DNA from: Archivesica marissinica
Lineage: Eukaryota; Mollusca; Bivalvia; Venerida; Vesicomyidae
Assembly: GCA_014843695.1 (NCBI GenBank)
Contig: CM026397.1
Span: forward strand, 39,567,109 to 39,631,108
Length of the DNA stretch: 64,000 nt
Direction: 5' to 3'
The first letter of the stretch is position 1; each line of letters opens with the position of its first letter. Under the pieces are notes generated by a model. It made no database searches, was not told where the DNA came from, and was given only the letters and a program-made list of their open reading frames with translations. Positions 1 to 11,500 of this stretch are shown here, piece after piece. A program made the translations under genes and the position numbers.

Positions 1-760
1 CAATGATTGGTGGATGGATGGCCATATGTCAATGATTGATGTATGGCCATATGTCAATGATTGATGTATGGATGGCCATATGTCAATGATTGGTGGATGG
101 CCATATGTCAATGATTGGTGGATGGATGGCCATATGTCAATGATTGATGTATGTATGGCCATATGTCAATGATTGATGTATGGATGGCCATATGTCAATG
201 ATTGCTGGATTGAAGGCCATATGTCAATGATTGATGTATGGATGGCCATATGTCAATGCTTGATGTATGGATGGCCATATGTCAATGATTGATGTATGGA
301 TGGCCATATGTCAATGCTTGATGGATGGATGGCCATATGTCAATGATTGATGTATGAATGGCCATATGTCAATGATTGATGTATGGATGGCCATATGTCA
401 ATGCTTGATGTATGGATGGCCATATGTCAATGATTGATGTATGGATGGCCATATGTCAATGCTTGATGGATGGATGGCCATATGTCAATGCTTGATGTAT
501 GGATGGCCATATGTCAATGATTGATGTATGGATGGCCATATGTCAATGCTTGATGTATGGATGGCCATATGTCAATGATTGATGGATGGATGGCCATATG
601 TCAATGATTGATGTATGGATGGCCATATGTCAATGATTGATGGATGGATGGCATATGTCAATGATTGCTGTATGGATGGCCATATGTCAATGGTTGATGG
701 ATGGATGGCCATATGTCAATGATTGCTGTATGGATGGCCATATGTCAATGATTGCTGTTG
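1..760. repeat. 29-bp minisatellite, about 26 copies
   Basis: Unit of the form caatgattgatgtatgg plus atggccatatgt, 29 bp, with frequent gatt/gctt and tatg/gatg swaps. It runs off the left edge and lies in the intron after exon 9. Bases 761-990 are plain intron. Confidence 0.95.
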
Positions 761-990
761 GTAGCCCCAATTTTAGAGCATAATACATCCTCAAGATTCC
801 TTGAATAAATGTGGTATTTCATTGACAAGCAGAAACTCTTAACAACATGTGAGAGTAACTGAGAACACTATTTACAATAATAATCAACTTGTACTATCAC
901 AAACAGTAATTTCTAATGCAATTAAGTTAACGTCCAATGCCTTATTAGATTCCATAGATTCAGTTTTATAAAGAAAATATGCAGCTCTAC

Positions 991-1176
991 CTTAAGAGTG
1001 TACTGTGGAGGTCTGTTCTTGTCAGTGACGACGAGCCACTTGACTATGGACTGGGCTAGCTCGGCAGCCGACGTATCATAGTCTGTGAAAGCATCAGCTA
1101 TCTTCACAATGGACATATGAGCGGGTACAGAGTTCAATTTCTCTATACACACAGGGATCAGCATCAAATCCTTGTC
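991..1176 (-). CDS. Macro-TIR-TIR gene, exon 9 (end of TIR2 and following segment)
   Basis: Residues 474-535, phase 0 at both ends. The acceptor is ttatgttatag and the donor CTTAAG|gtagag. It encodes DKDLMLIPVCIEKLNSVPAH, the terminal strand of a TIR domain (LIPV-type), a helix (MSIVKIADAF) and then SAAELAQSIVKWLV, which may start another helical region. The donor shows that the gene continues beyond the left edge; bases 1-760 are an intronic 29-bp array. The paralogous ankyrin terminal units at 37 and 45 kb hint at what the 3' end might carry, but that is a guess. Confidence 0.85.
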
Positions 1177-1229
1177 CTATAACATAAAATATCACTGAAA
1201 CTGTATAAATAGATTTATCAAGAGGTTTC

Positions 1230-2560
1230 CTATCATGGAATGGCTGACCAATCATTGATGGTATATCATGGAATGGCTGGCCAATCATTGATGGTCTATC
1301 ATGGAATGGCTGACCAATCATTGATGGTATATCATGGAATGGCTGACCAATCATTGATGGTATATCATGGAATGGCTGACCAATCATTGATGGTCTATCA
1401 TGGAATGGCTGGCCAATCATTGATGGTATATCATGGAATGGCTGACCAATCATTGATGGTATATCATGGAATGGCTGGCCAATCATTGATGGTATATCAT
1501 GGAATGGTTGGCCAATCATTGATGGTATATCAGGGAATGGCTGACCAATCATTGATGGTATATCAGGGAATGGCTGACCAATCATTGATGGTATATCAGG
1601 GAATGACTGACCAATCATTGATGGTATATCAGGGAATGACTGACCAATCATTGATGGTATATCAGGGAATGGCTGACTGACAGGGAATGGCTGACCAATC
1701 ATTGATGGTATATCAGGGAATGACTGACCAATCATTGATGGTATATCAGGGAATGGCTGACCAATCATTGATGGTATATCAGGGAATGGCTGACCAATCA
1801 TTGATGGTATATCAGGGAATGGCTGGCCAATCATTGATGGTATATCAGGGAATGTCTGGTCAATCATTGATGTTATATCATGGAATGGCTGACCAATCAT
1901 TGATGGTATATCAGGGAATGGCTGACCAATCATTGATGGTATATCATGGAATGGCTGGCCAATCATTGATGGTATATCAGGGAATGTCTGGCCAATCATT
2001 GATGGTCTATCATGGAATGGCTGGCCAATCATTGATGGTATATCATGGAATGGCTGGCCAATCATTGATGGTATATCAGGGAATGGCTGGCCAATCATTG
2101 ATGGTATATCAGGGAATGGCTGGCCAATCATTGATGGTCTATCATGGAATGGCTGGCCAATCATTGATGGTATATCAGGGAATGACTGGCCAATCATTGG
2201 TGGTATATCAGGGAATGGCTGGCCAATCATTGATGGTATATCAGGGAATGGCTGACCAATCATTGATGGTATATCTGGAATGGCTGACCAATCATTGATG
2301 GTATATCATGGAATGGCTGGCCAATCATTGATGGTATATCATGGAATGGCTGGCCAATCATTGATGGTATATCAGGGAATGGCTGGCTAATCATTGATGG
2401 TATATCAGGGAATGGCTGACCAATCATTGATGGTATATCATGGAATGGCTGGCCAATCATTGGTGGTATATCAGGGAATGGCTGGCCAATCATTGGTGGT
2501 ATATCAGGGAATGACTGACCAATCATTGATGGTATATCAGGGAATGGCTGGCCAATCACT
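1230..2560. repeat. 33-bp minisatellite, about 40 copies
   Basis: Unit ggaatggctgaccaatc plus attgatggtatatcag. Because 33 is a multiple of three and the unit lacks stops in several frames, long repetitive ORFs appear on both strands; I do not regard them as genes. Intron 8. Confidence 0.95.
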
Positions 2561-3456
2561 ACAGTCACACTAACAAACCCCTGTGCATATGTATCCTCTA
2601 CATTCACACTAACAAACTCCTGTGGATATATCCACTACATTCACACTAACAAACTACTGTGGATATTTCCACTACAGTCACACTAACAAACTCCTGTGGA
2701 TATATCCACTACATTCACACTAACAAACTCCTGTGGATATATCCACTACATTCACACTAACAAACTCCTGTGGATATATCCACATTCACACTAACAAACT
2801 CCTGTGGATATATCCACTACATTCACACTAACAAACTCCTGTGGATATATCCACTACATTCACACTAACAAACTCCTGTGGATATATCCTCTACATTCAC
2901 ACTAACAAACTCCTGTGGATATATCCACTACATTCACACTAACAAACTCCTGTGGATATATCCACTACATTCACACTAACAAACTCCTGTGGATATATCC
3001 ACTACATTCACACTAACAAACTCCTGTGGATATATCCACTACAGTCACACTAACAAACTCCTGCGGATATATCCACATTCACACTAACAAACTCCTGTGG
3101 ATATATCCACATTCACACTAACAAACTCCTGTGGATATATCCACATTCACACTAACAAACTCCTGTGGATATATCCACTACAGTCACACTAACAAACTCC
3201 TGCGGATATATCCACTACATTCACACTAACAAACTCCTGCGGATATATTCACTACAGTCACACTAACAAACTCCTGTGGATATATCGACCACAGTCACAC
3301 TAACAAACTCCTGTGGATATATCCACTACAGTCACACTAACAAACTCCTGTGGATATATCCACTACATTCACACTAACAAACTCTTGTGGATATATCCAC
3401 CACAGTCACACTAACAAACTCCTGCGGATATATCCACTACATTCACACTAACAAAC
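2560..3456. repeat. 37-bp minisatellite, about 24 copies, abutting exon 8 donor
   Basis: Unit cactaacaaactcctgtgg plus atatatccactacattca, with some units lacking the ctaca. The unit carries the palindrome TGGATATATCCA. On the gene strand the array starts at the first intron base (gtttgttagtgtg), so the first unit doubles as the 5' splice site of exon 8. Confidence 0.95.
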
Positions 3457-3593
3457 CTTGGAGAGGTATCTGGCGAGAGCTAGGTTATACTCCTCATTAC
3501 AAATTGTTGAAGACAGGTAGGTAGGTGAGAGCAAGGCAATGAAGCATCTACACTCTCCTATGCTCTGGTATAGCATGTTCTGCCAGTTACTGC
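3457..3593 (-). CDS. Macro-TIR-TIR gene, exon 8 (TIR2 core with catalytic glutamate)
   Basis: Residues 428-473. The acceptor is gactattttcag and the donor CTCCAAG|gtttgt. The exon is too short for simple ORF listing but fits perfectly: its first two bases complete glycine 428. It encodes SNWQNMLYQSIGECRCFIAL, then LSPTYLSSTICNEEYNLALA. This is the TIR SP-loop and following helix. The C-x-x-E pattern places glutamate at E462, the position of the catalytic glutamate in NAD-cleaving TIR domains such as SARM1. The 37-bp satellite begins at the first base of the following intron. Confidence 0.85.
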
Positions 3594-3689
3594 CTGAAAA
3601 TAGTCACAGATAGCATCTATATGCTTACTTGGTCAATAAGGGGCCTCAGAGTGACTGTAATTACAGTTGTCAACATTAAATCACTTGCC

Positions 3690-3840
3690 ACTCACTGCTG
3701 TAGGTTGGAACGCCACCAGGGGTGTCAAAATTCTTTCATATGAGGAATCTATCCAGCTGGCATACAGCACGCTATTCGGGTTGGTGGTTCTACCTGGGTT
3801 CCAGCCCAAGCCTGAAATACTGACTCAGGGTTCATTCTAG
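3690..3840 (+). repeat. SINE type 4 fragment
   Basis: Shares gtaggttggaa..ccaggggtgtc, a run resembling ctatccagctggc and ggttctacctgggt with the copies at 15.3, 31.6 and 39.4 kb. The longer copy at 39.4 kb has tRNA-like A and B boxes. Confidence 0.6.
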
Positions 3841-4370
3841 GTCAGAATTTTTGGGAGAAGTGAGAAAGCGCGTGATCGCTTCCTTAAATGGTGTTCTTTA
3901 ATATACGTCTGCAAAATAGGGTTAAAATGCACAGTACAACCATTAAATACAACATTTGAATAGAAGGAGTGCTTTATAATGTATCTTACTAGACAAAAGT
4001 TTGTTTGAAAATCGTAAAAACAAAAGTCAGTGTCCCTAGGGTGACAATTTTCGCCCACATCGCCCTCTAGAATGATCCCTGCTGACCAGCGAGGCATTTG
4101 GGTTCTCCCTCATTAACTTAATGCTGGAAAGCTGCTACATAAACTAAGTTAGTGGTGCAACTCTAAATTAAAATAAAACAACAACTAGTCAATAAATGAA
4201 ATAAACAGAATAATTCAATTATGAAATTTCACTGTTGTTTATACAACGGTTTTGGAAAGCACTGTTGCGCTACATGTTATTTCAGGGATTCCAGGCAATT
4301 TAGAAATGGATCCTCTGCCTTACCCTTGTAAAGAGACTTATAAAATCTGAACATTTGTTTTAGCTGAATC
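3841..4370. other. Intron sequence, nothing recognised
   Basis: No coding signal fitting the flanking exons. A minus-strand ORF at 3,837-4,097 has no recognisable content. AT-rich single-copy-looking sequence. Confidence 0.5.
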
Positions 4371-4374
4371 ATTC

Positions 4375-5345
4375 AGCATACCCTGGTATTTGAACAGTTT
4401 GGTTCCAGGAATCTCTGTATATTTCAGCAAACCCGGTATGTGAACAGTTTGGTTCCAAGAATCTCTGTATATTTCAGCATACCCGGGTGTGTGAACAGTT
4501 TGGTTCCAGGAATCTCTGTATATTTCAACATACCCGAGTATGTGAACAGTTTGGTTCCAAGAATCTCTGTATATTCAGCATACCCGGTATTTGAACAGTT
4601 TGGTTCCAGGAATCTCTGTATATTCAGCATACCAGGGTATTTGAACAGTTAGGTTCCAGGAATCTCTGTATATTTCAGCATACCCGGTATTTGAACAGTT
4701 AGGTTCCAAGAATCTCTGTATATTCAGCATACCCGGTATTTGAACAGTTAGGTTCCAGGAATCTCTGTATATTCAGCATACCCGGTATTTGAACAGTTTG
4801 GTTCCAAGAATCTCTGTATATTCAGCATACCCGGTGTGTGAACAGTTTGGTTCCAGGAATCTCTGTATATTTCAACATACCCGAGTATGTGAACAGTTTG
4901 GTTCCAAGAATCTCTGTATATTCAGCATACCCGGTATTTGAACAGTTTGGTTCCAAGAATCTCTGTATATTCAGCATACCCGGTATTTGAACAGTTAGGT
5001 TCCAGGAATCTCTGTATATTTCAGCATACCCGGTATTTGAACAGTTAGTCCAAGAATCTCTGTATATTTCAGCATACCCGGTATTTGAACAGTTTGGTTC
5101 CAGGAATCTCTGTATATTTCAGCATACCCGGTATGTGACCAGTTTGGTTCCAGGAATCTCTGTATATTCAGCATACCCGGTATTTGAACAGTTTGGTTCC
5201 AGGAATCTCTGTATATTCAGCATACCCGGTATTTGAACAGTTTGGTTCCAGGAATCTCTGTATATTTCAGCATACCCGGTATTTGAACAGTTAGGTTCCA
5301 GGAATCTCTGTATATTTCAGCAAACCCGGTATGTGAACAGCATGG
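4375..5345. repeat. 49-50-bp minisatellite, about 20 copies
   Basis: Unit acagtttggttccagg plus aatctctgtatattcagcat then acccggtatttga; variants differ in tttcag/ttcag and tttggt/ttaggt. Intron 7. Confidence 0.95.
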
Positions 5346-5404
5346 TTCAAATAATATGTGAAATCAAATTGTTTAATCCTGTTCATGGATGTACAATGTA
5401 CTCT

Positions 5405-5790
5405 GAAGTGTCCCTTTACCACCCTCTCTGTAAGTGTCCCTTTACCCCCCTCCCCTCTCTGTAAGTGTCCCTTTACCCCCCTCCCCTCTCTGTAAGTGTC
5501 CCTTTACCCCCTCCCCTCTCTGTAAGTGTCACTTTACCCCCTCCCCTCTCTGTAAGTGTCCCTTAACCCCCTCCCCTCTCTGTAAGTGTCCCTTAACCCC
5601 CTCCACTCTTTGTAAGTGTCCCTTTACCCCCCTCATCTCTTTGTAAGTGTCCCTTTACCCCCCTCCCCTCTTTGTAAGTGTCCCTTTACCCCTCCCCTCT
5701 CTGTAAGTGTCCCTTTACCCCGCTCCCCTCTTTGTAAGTGTCCCTTTACCCCCCTCCCCTCTCTGTAAGTGTCCCTTACCCCCTCCCCCA
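5405..5790. repeat. About 31-bp pyrimidine-rich minisatellite, about 12 copies
   Basis: Unit ctctctgtaagtgtcccttt plus acccccctccc. The plus strand is strongly C/T-rich. Contains GTAAGT, a perfect splice-donor core, but on the strand opposite to the gene. Confidence 0.93.
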
Positions 5791-5989
5791 AATCAACACA
5801 ACAAAAAGCTGATAGAATTAAATTAAATCGGGTGCCAACAGAGCTAAATCAGGTGTCAAGAGAGAAAATAAGGTGTAAAGAATTCTAAATAAGGTGCCAA
5901 GGGAGTTAAATTGGTGCCAAATCACAAATATAAGGCGCCAAGAGAGCTAAACTAGGCACCGAGTTAGAAAAATAAAGTGCCAAGAGGGT

Positions 5990-6345
5990 GAAATTTGGTG
6001 CAGCAAGAGCTAAATTGGGCACTGAGTCAGAAGAGAGTTAAATTGGGTGCAGCAAGAGCTAAATTGGGCACCGAGTCAGAAGAGAGATCAATTGGGTGCT
6101 GCAAGAGCTAAATTGGGCACCGAGTCAGAAGAGAGTTAAATTGGGTGCAGCAAGAGCTAAATTGGGCACCGAGTCAGAAGAGAATTAAATTAGGTGCAGC
6201 AAGAGCTAAATTGGGCACTGAGTCAGAAGAGAGTTAAATTAGGTGCAGCAAGAGCTAAATTGGGCACCGAGTCAGAAGAGAGTTCAATGGGTGCAGCAAG
6301 AGCTAAATTGGGCACCGAGTCAGAAGAGAGTTAAATTGGGTGCTG
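5990..6345. repeat. About 49-bp minisatellite, about 7 copies
   Basis: Unit ttaaattgggtgcagcaag plus agctaaattgggcaccgag then tcagaagagag. It grades into more diverged related sequence from 5,820. Confidence 0.9.
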
Positions 6346-6382
6346 ATTGAGAGAAATCATGAGAAATCCTTGGAAATATTAC

Positions 6383-6651
6383 CTGTTGTAAGGGCACTCC
6401 TGTCATAAAACACTTTCAAGTTTGGATCAAGTTTGCTAAAACACTCTAACATTTTCTCGGCATGGGCTGGGTTCTTGTGTGAGTAAGATATGAACACATC
6501 AAAGTTACACCTCTCCTTCTGCTCAGCTTTCTCTGTTGCAGATACAGGCACGGTATTGCCGTCTCCCGAATCATGCTCGTCGATAGCCACAACAATATTT
6601 CCACATGCAGACATTATTTTGCCCTCTGAGGTATCGCCATCTTTCCGGACT
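6383..6651 (-). CDS. Macro-TIR-TIR gene, exon 7 (linker and start of TIR2)
   Basis: Residues 338-428. The acceptor is tgcttatag and the donor ACAACAG|gtaata. The first base completes the arginine codon of exon 6. The N-terminal part is an acidic and polar linker (residues 338-385) without recognisable fold. Then CNFDVFISYSHKNPAHAEKM gives TIR box 1, followed by LKVFYDRSALTTG, the strand and BB-loop region. An ATG near 6,614 lies inside the linker and is not the gene start, because the upstream frame is open to the splice acceptor and matches in phase. Confidence 0.88.
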
Positions 6652-6689
6652 CTATAAGCATCAATATAATATCACATGTAGCGGTATCT

Positions 6690-6850
6690 TATTATTGGTG
6701 GAGGATAATCTCCGAGCAGTATTTCAGGCATGGACGGGCACCCGAGAAGAACCACCAACCTTCCAGAAGCCAGTAGGATAGCTTTCTCACACTCGGGTTT
6801 TCGAAGTTAGAGCGGTGAGGCGTAAGTGATTTGAAGTCAACAACTGTAAT
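6690..6850 (-). repeat. SINE type 4 fragment, minus strand
   Basis: The reverse complement matches the type 4 core (aagctatcc..ctggcttctggaagg, then ggtggttct and a cgggtgcccg motif) and its tail (cctccaccaat). It lies just upstream of the exon 7 acceptor. Confidence 0.55.
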
Positions 6851-6874
6851 AACTCGGCCTCAGAAGCCTCTTCA

Positions 6875-7510
6875 TTCATGTTGAAGGGGAGATTTTCCTC
6901 CCCTCATGTTGAAGGGGAGATTTGCCTCCCCTCATGTTGAAGGGGAGATTTGCCTCCCCTCATGTTGAAGGGGAGGTTTGCCTCCCCTCATGTTGAAGGG
7001 GAGATTTTCCTCCCCTCATGTTGAAGGGGAGATTTGCCTCCCCTCATGTTGAAGGGGAGATTTGCCTCCCCTCATGTTGAAGGGGAGGTTTGCCTCCCCT
7101 CATGTTGAAGGGGAGATTTTCCTCCCCTCATGTTGAAGGGGAGATTTGCCTCCCCTCATGTTGAAGGGGAGATTTTCCTCCCCTCATGTTGAAGGGGAGA
7201 TTTGCCTCTCACTCATGTTGAAGGGAAGATTTGCCTCTTGAAGGGGAGATTTGCCCACACTCATGTTGAAGGGGAGTTTTGCCTCTTGAAGGGGAGCTTT
7301 GCCCCCACTCATGTTGAAGGGGAGATTTGCCTCTTGAAGGGGAGTTTTGCCCCCACTCATGTTGAAGGGGAGATTTGACTCTCACTCATGTTGAAGGGGA
7401 GATTTGCCTCTTGAAGGGGAGATTTGTCTCCCATTCAGGTTGAAGGGGAGATTTGCCTCCCATTCATGTTGAAGGGGAGATTTGCCTCTCATTCATGTTG
7501 AAGGGGAGAT
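6875..7510. repeat. 28-bp minisatellite with hairpin unit, about 22 copies
   Basis: Unit catgttgaaggggag plus atttgcctcccct. AGGGGAG and CTCCCCT within each unit are inverted repeats separated by six bases, so every unit can fold. The last third is shortened or altered (cctcttgaagggg). Intron 6. Confidence 0.95.
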
Positions 7511-7748
7511 TATCTGCTTCAGCGGAACAATGAGGTATATCTGTAGAAAATAATAATACATACAGTATACATTATCTGCTTCAGCGGAACAATGAGGTAT
7601 ATCTGTAGAAAATAATAATACATACATTATACATTATCTGCTTCAGCGCAACAATGAGGTATATCTGTAGAAAATAATAATACATACAGTATACATTATC
7701 TGCTTCAGCGCAACAATGAGGTATATCTGTAGAAAATAATAATACATA
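7511..7748. repeat. About 62-bp direct repeat, four copies
   Basis: Unit attatctgcttcagcgg plus aacaatgaggtatatctg then tagaaaataataatacatac. The fourth copy is interrupted by the MITE at 7,749. Confidence 0.9.
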
Positions 7749-7940
7749 CAATCTATATCCGTTATGTCGAATTCCGTAGGACCGAACAAAATACTTCGAC
7801 ATAACCGAAGTTTGACGAAATTTGATATAAACAGATCCAGTTATATGTAAAATGATAGTATCTGAAACTGGACATTGATCCGACTTCCAGATAAACGGAT
7901 AATTCGACATAACCGACTTTGACATAACGGATGTAGACTG
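7749..7940. mobile_element. MITE with TA target duplication (pogo/Tigger-like)
   Basis: 192 bp. Left terminus CAATCTATATCCGTTATGTC and right terminus reverse-complementing to CAGTCTACATCCGTTATGTC, flanked by TA on both sides. Motifs of the form TTATGTCGAA recur internally. The terminal form and TA duplication fit non-autonomous Tc1/mariner-pogo elements. No coding capacity. Confidence 0.7.
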
Positions 7941-7989
7941 TATACAGGTTACTAAGTACCAATATGTTTTGCTTGGCTGTTGATTTCAT

Positions 7990-9085
7990 GAAGCTGTGTA
8001 GGGTAGATATACTAACTGTGTAGGGTAGATATACTAACTGTGTAGGGTAGATATACTAACTGTGTAGGGTAGATATACTAACTGTGTAGGGTAGATATAC
8101 TAACTGTGTAGGGTAGATATACTAACTGTGTAGGGTAGATATACTAACTGTGTAGGGTAGATATACTAACTGTGTAGGGTAGATATACTAACTGTGTAGG
8201 GTAGATATACTACTGTGTAGGGTAGATTACAAACTGTGTAGGGTAGATATACTAAACTGTGTAGGGTAGATATACAAGTTGTGTAGGGTAGATATACTAA
8301 ACTGTGTAGGGTAGATATACAAGTTGTGTAGGTAGATATACTAAACTGTGTAGGTAGATATACTAACTGTGTAGGGTAGATATACTAAACTGTGTAGGGT
8401 AGATATACTAACTGTGTAGGGTAGATATACTAAACTGTGTAGGGTAGATATACAAGTTGTGTAGGGTAGATATACTAAACTGTGTAGGTAGATATACTAA
8501 ACTGTGTAGGGTAGATATACTAAACTGTGTAGGGTAGATATACAAGTTGTGTAGGGTAGATATACTAAACTGTGTAGGGTAGATATTGTGTGGGTAGATA
8601 TACTAAACTGTGTGGTAGATATACTAAACTGTGTAGGGTAGATATACAATGGTAGGGTAGATATACTAAACTGTGTAGGGTAGATATACTAAACTGCGTA
8701 GGGTAGATATACTAAACTGCGTAGGGTAGATATACTAAACTGTGTAGGGTAGATATACTAAACTGTGTAGGGTAGATATACTAAACTGTGTAGGGTAGAT
8801 ATACAAGTTGTGTAGGGTAGATATACTAAACTGTGTAGGTAGATATACTAAACTGTGTAGGGTAGATATACAAGTTGTGTAGGGTAGATATACTAAACTG
8901 TGTAGGGTAGATATACTAAACTGTGTAGGGTAGATATACTAAACTGTGTTGGGTAGATATACTAAACTGTGTAGGGTAGATATACTAAACTGCGTAGGGT
9001 AGATATACTAAACTGCGTAGGGTAGATATACTAAACTGCATAGGGTAGATATACTAAACTGTGTAGGGTAGATATACAAGTTGTG
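7990..9085. repeat. 22-23-bp minisatellite, about 48 copies
   Basis: Unit ctgtgtagggtagatatact plus aaa, with variants acaagttgtg and single-base losses. Continues as the copy at 11,501-11,930 beyond the gap. Confidence 0.95.
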
Positions 9086-9627
9086 CTTAGTACTATAAAA
9101 TAATGACACAAGATGATAGCACTCAGAGAGAAGCAAACGATCGCACTGGTATACGGCACACGAACAAATGCTTGAATTTATAGTGGGATATATTCAATGG
9201 GAGAGGACACTTCATTGAAAACCCTGACCACAGGCCGTGACCGATTTCCCCCCAAAATCCAATCACTTATTCCTAGACCCAATGCACAAAGTTTCATCAA
9301 AATCCACAAACAATTGTTTTAGCTATACTGTCCACACAGACAGACACACACACAGCCACAAACAATAACTCCTGCAGAACGTCGGATTTGGAATTGAGGG
9401 GTCCCAGGTACATTACTCAATAATGGGACGTATGTAGTGTCCTTACACACATTATTTAGTACTGGTTAACCATTTAGGTCAGCTAAGCCTGCCCAGGAAA
9501 CCTGTCTAGGTCCCCATAAGGTGTTTGACATAAATGATACATACATGCATACTCAGTGGTTACACTTCAGTTTGAGTGGTAAATGGCCCGCCCCGCGCTA
9601 CCCCCCCCCCCCCGATAATGTGCCTAC

Positions 9628-9801
9628 CTGCAGTCTATCCACTGTACAAGTCCCATGTATGAGGGCAGACTCTTGATGGTATCTACGTAGAACGGAGCGA
9701 GTACATCCACACCCAGCAATCTGCTACAACACATGGCCATGTTATACTGCTCTAAACACTCTGTACTCTTCATGAATGCAGGAGATAATATTGCTATTAT
9801 T
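9628..9801 (-). CDS. Macro-TIR-TIR gene, exon 6 (second half of TIR1)
   Basis: Residues 280-338. The acceptor is gcttacag and the donor CTGCAG|gtaggc. The translation starts IIAILSPAFMKSTECLEQYN and continues to VLAPFYVDTIKSLP, the classic TIR strand, SP loop, helix and strand order. At the position of the TIR NADase glutamate (the C-x-x-E position) this domain has glutamine (Q298 in CLEQY), so TIR1 is probably not an active NADase. The first 18 bases of the exon plus the acceptor form the unit of the 29-bp array that lies upstream. An identical copy lies at 12,472-12,645 across the assembly gap. Confidence 0.85.
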
Positions 9802-10455
9802 CTGTAAGCAGGGATAATATTGCTATTATTCTATAATCAGGGATAATATTGCTATTATTCTGTAATCAGGGATAATATTGCTATTATTCTATAATCAGGG
9901 ATAATATTGCTATTATTCTATAATCAGGGATAATATTGCTATTATTCTGTAATCAGGGATAATATTGCTATTATTCTGTAATCAGGGATAATATTGCTAT
10001 TATTCTATAAGGGGTTTGTTTTTTTTCAGGGATAATATTGCTATTATTCTGTAATCAGGGATAATATTGCTATTATTCTGTAATCAGGGATAATATTGCT
10101 ATTTTTCTGGTATTTGATCAGGGATAATAGGGTTTGCTATTATTCTGTAATCAGGATAATATTGCTATTATTCTAATCAGGGATAATATTGCTATTATTC
10201 TATAATCAGGGATAATATTGCTATTATTCTATAATCAGGGATAATATTGCTATTATTCTGTAATCAGGGATAATATTGCTATTATTCTATAATCAGGGAT
10301 AATATTGCTATTATTCTGTAATCAGGGATAATATTGCTATTATTCTGTAATCAGGGATAATATTGCTATTATTCTGTAATCAGGGATAATATTGCTATTA
10401 TTCTGTAATCAAGGATAATATTGCTATTATTCTGTAATCAGGGATAATGAAGACT
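9790..10455. repeat. 29-bp minisatellite carrying the exon 6 acceptor, about 23 copies
   Basis: On the gene strand the unit is aataatagcaatattatc plus cctgattacag, which is the first 18 bases of exon 6 preceded by its 3' splice site. Several units in this copy look corrupted (aggggtttgtttttttt; atagggtttgc), as expected of a low-quality contig end. Confidence 0.93.
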
Positions 10456-10500
10456 TCATTGGCTTACACAGATTCTATTTCATGCAACATTTTGTAAATA

Positions 10501-11500
10501 NNNNNNNNNNNNNNNNNNNNNNNNNNNNNNNNNNNNNNNNNNNNNNNNNNNNNNNNNNNNNNNNNNNNNNNNNNNNNNNNNNNNNNNNNNNNNNNNNNNN
10601 NNNNNNNNNNNNNNNNNNNNNNNNNNNNNNNNNNNNNNNNNNNNNNNNNNNNNNNNNNNNNNNNNNNNNNNNNNNNNNNNNNNNNNNNNNNNNNNNNNNN
10701 NNNNNNNNNNNNNNNNNNNNNNNNNNNNNNNNNNNNNNNNNNNNNNNNNNNNNNNNNNNNNNNNNNNNNNNNNNNNNNNNNNNNNNNNNNNNNNNNNNNN
10801 NNNNNNNNNNNNNNNNNNNNNNNNNNNNNNNNNNNNNNNNNNNNNNNNNNNNNNNNNNNNNNNNNNNNNNNNNNNNNNNNNNNNNNNNNNNNNNNNNNNN
10901 NNNNNNNNNNNNNNNNNNNNNNNNNNNNNNNNNNNNNNNNNNNNNNNNNNNNNNNNNNNNNNNNNNNNNNNNNNNNNNNNNNNNNNNNNNNNNNNNNNNN
11001 NNNNNNNNNNNNNNNNNNNNNNNNNNNNNNNNNNNNNNNNNNNNNNNNNNNNNNNNNNNNNNNNNNNNNNNNNNNNNNNNNNNNNNNNNNNNNNNNNNNN
11101 NNNNNNNNNNNNNNNNNNNNNNNNNNNNNNNNNNNNNNNNNNNNNNNNNNNNNNNNNNNNNNNNNNNNNNNNNNNNNNNNNNNNNNNNNNNNNNNNNNNN
11201 NNNNNNNNNNNNNNNNNNNNNNNNNNNNNNNNNNNNNNNNNNNNNNNNNNNNNNNNNNNNNNNNNNNNNNNNNNNNNNNNNNNNNNNNNNNNNNNNNNNN
11301 NNNNNNNNNNNNNNNNNNNNNNNNNNNNNNNNNNNNNNNNNNNNNNNNNNNNNNNNNNNNNNNNNNNNNNNNNNNNNNNNNNNNNNNNNNNNNNNNNNNN
11401 NNNNNNNNNNNNNNNNNNNNNNNNNNNNNNNNNNNNNNNNNNNNNNNNNNNNNNNNNNNNNNNNNNNNNNNNNNNNNNNNNNNNNNNNNNNNNNNNNNNN
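10501..11500. other. Assembly gap, exactly 1,000 N
   Basis: A round-number gap, probably of arbitrary size. The sequence at its left edge (ending cattttgtaaata) recurs at 13,326 and the sequence at its right edge (gtagatatac) recurs at 8,657, so the flanking contigs overlap. Confidence 0.97.

Noticed and set aside
1094..2607. ORFs with MIGQPFPDIPS and MADQSLMVYHG repeats
   Set aside because: 33-bp satellite read on both strands; lies inside an intron of the TIR gene and overlaps its exon 9 acceptor region.
7990..9085. Regular direct repeats here and elsewhere as possible CRISPR arrays
   Set aside because: Units are head to tail with no unique spacers, in a eukaryotic genome with introns and SINEs.
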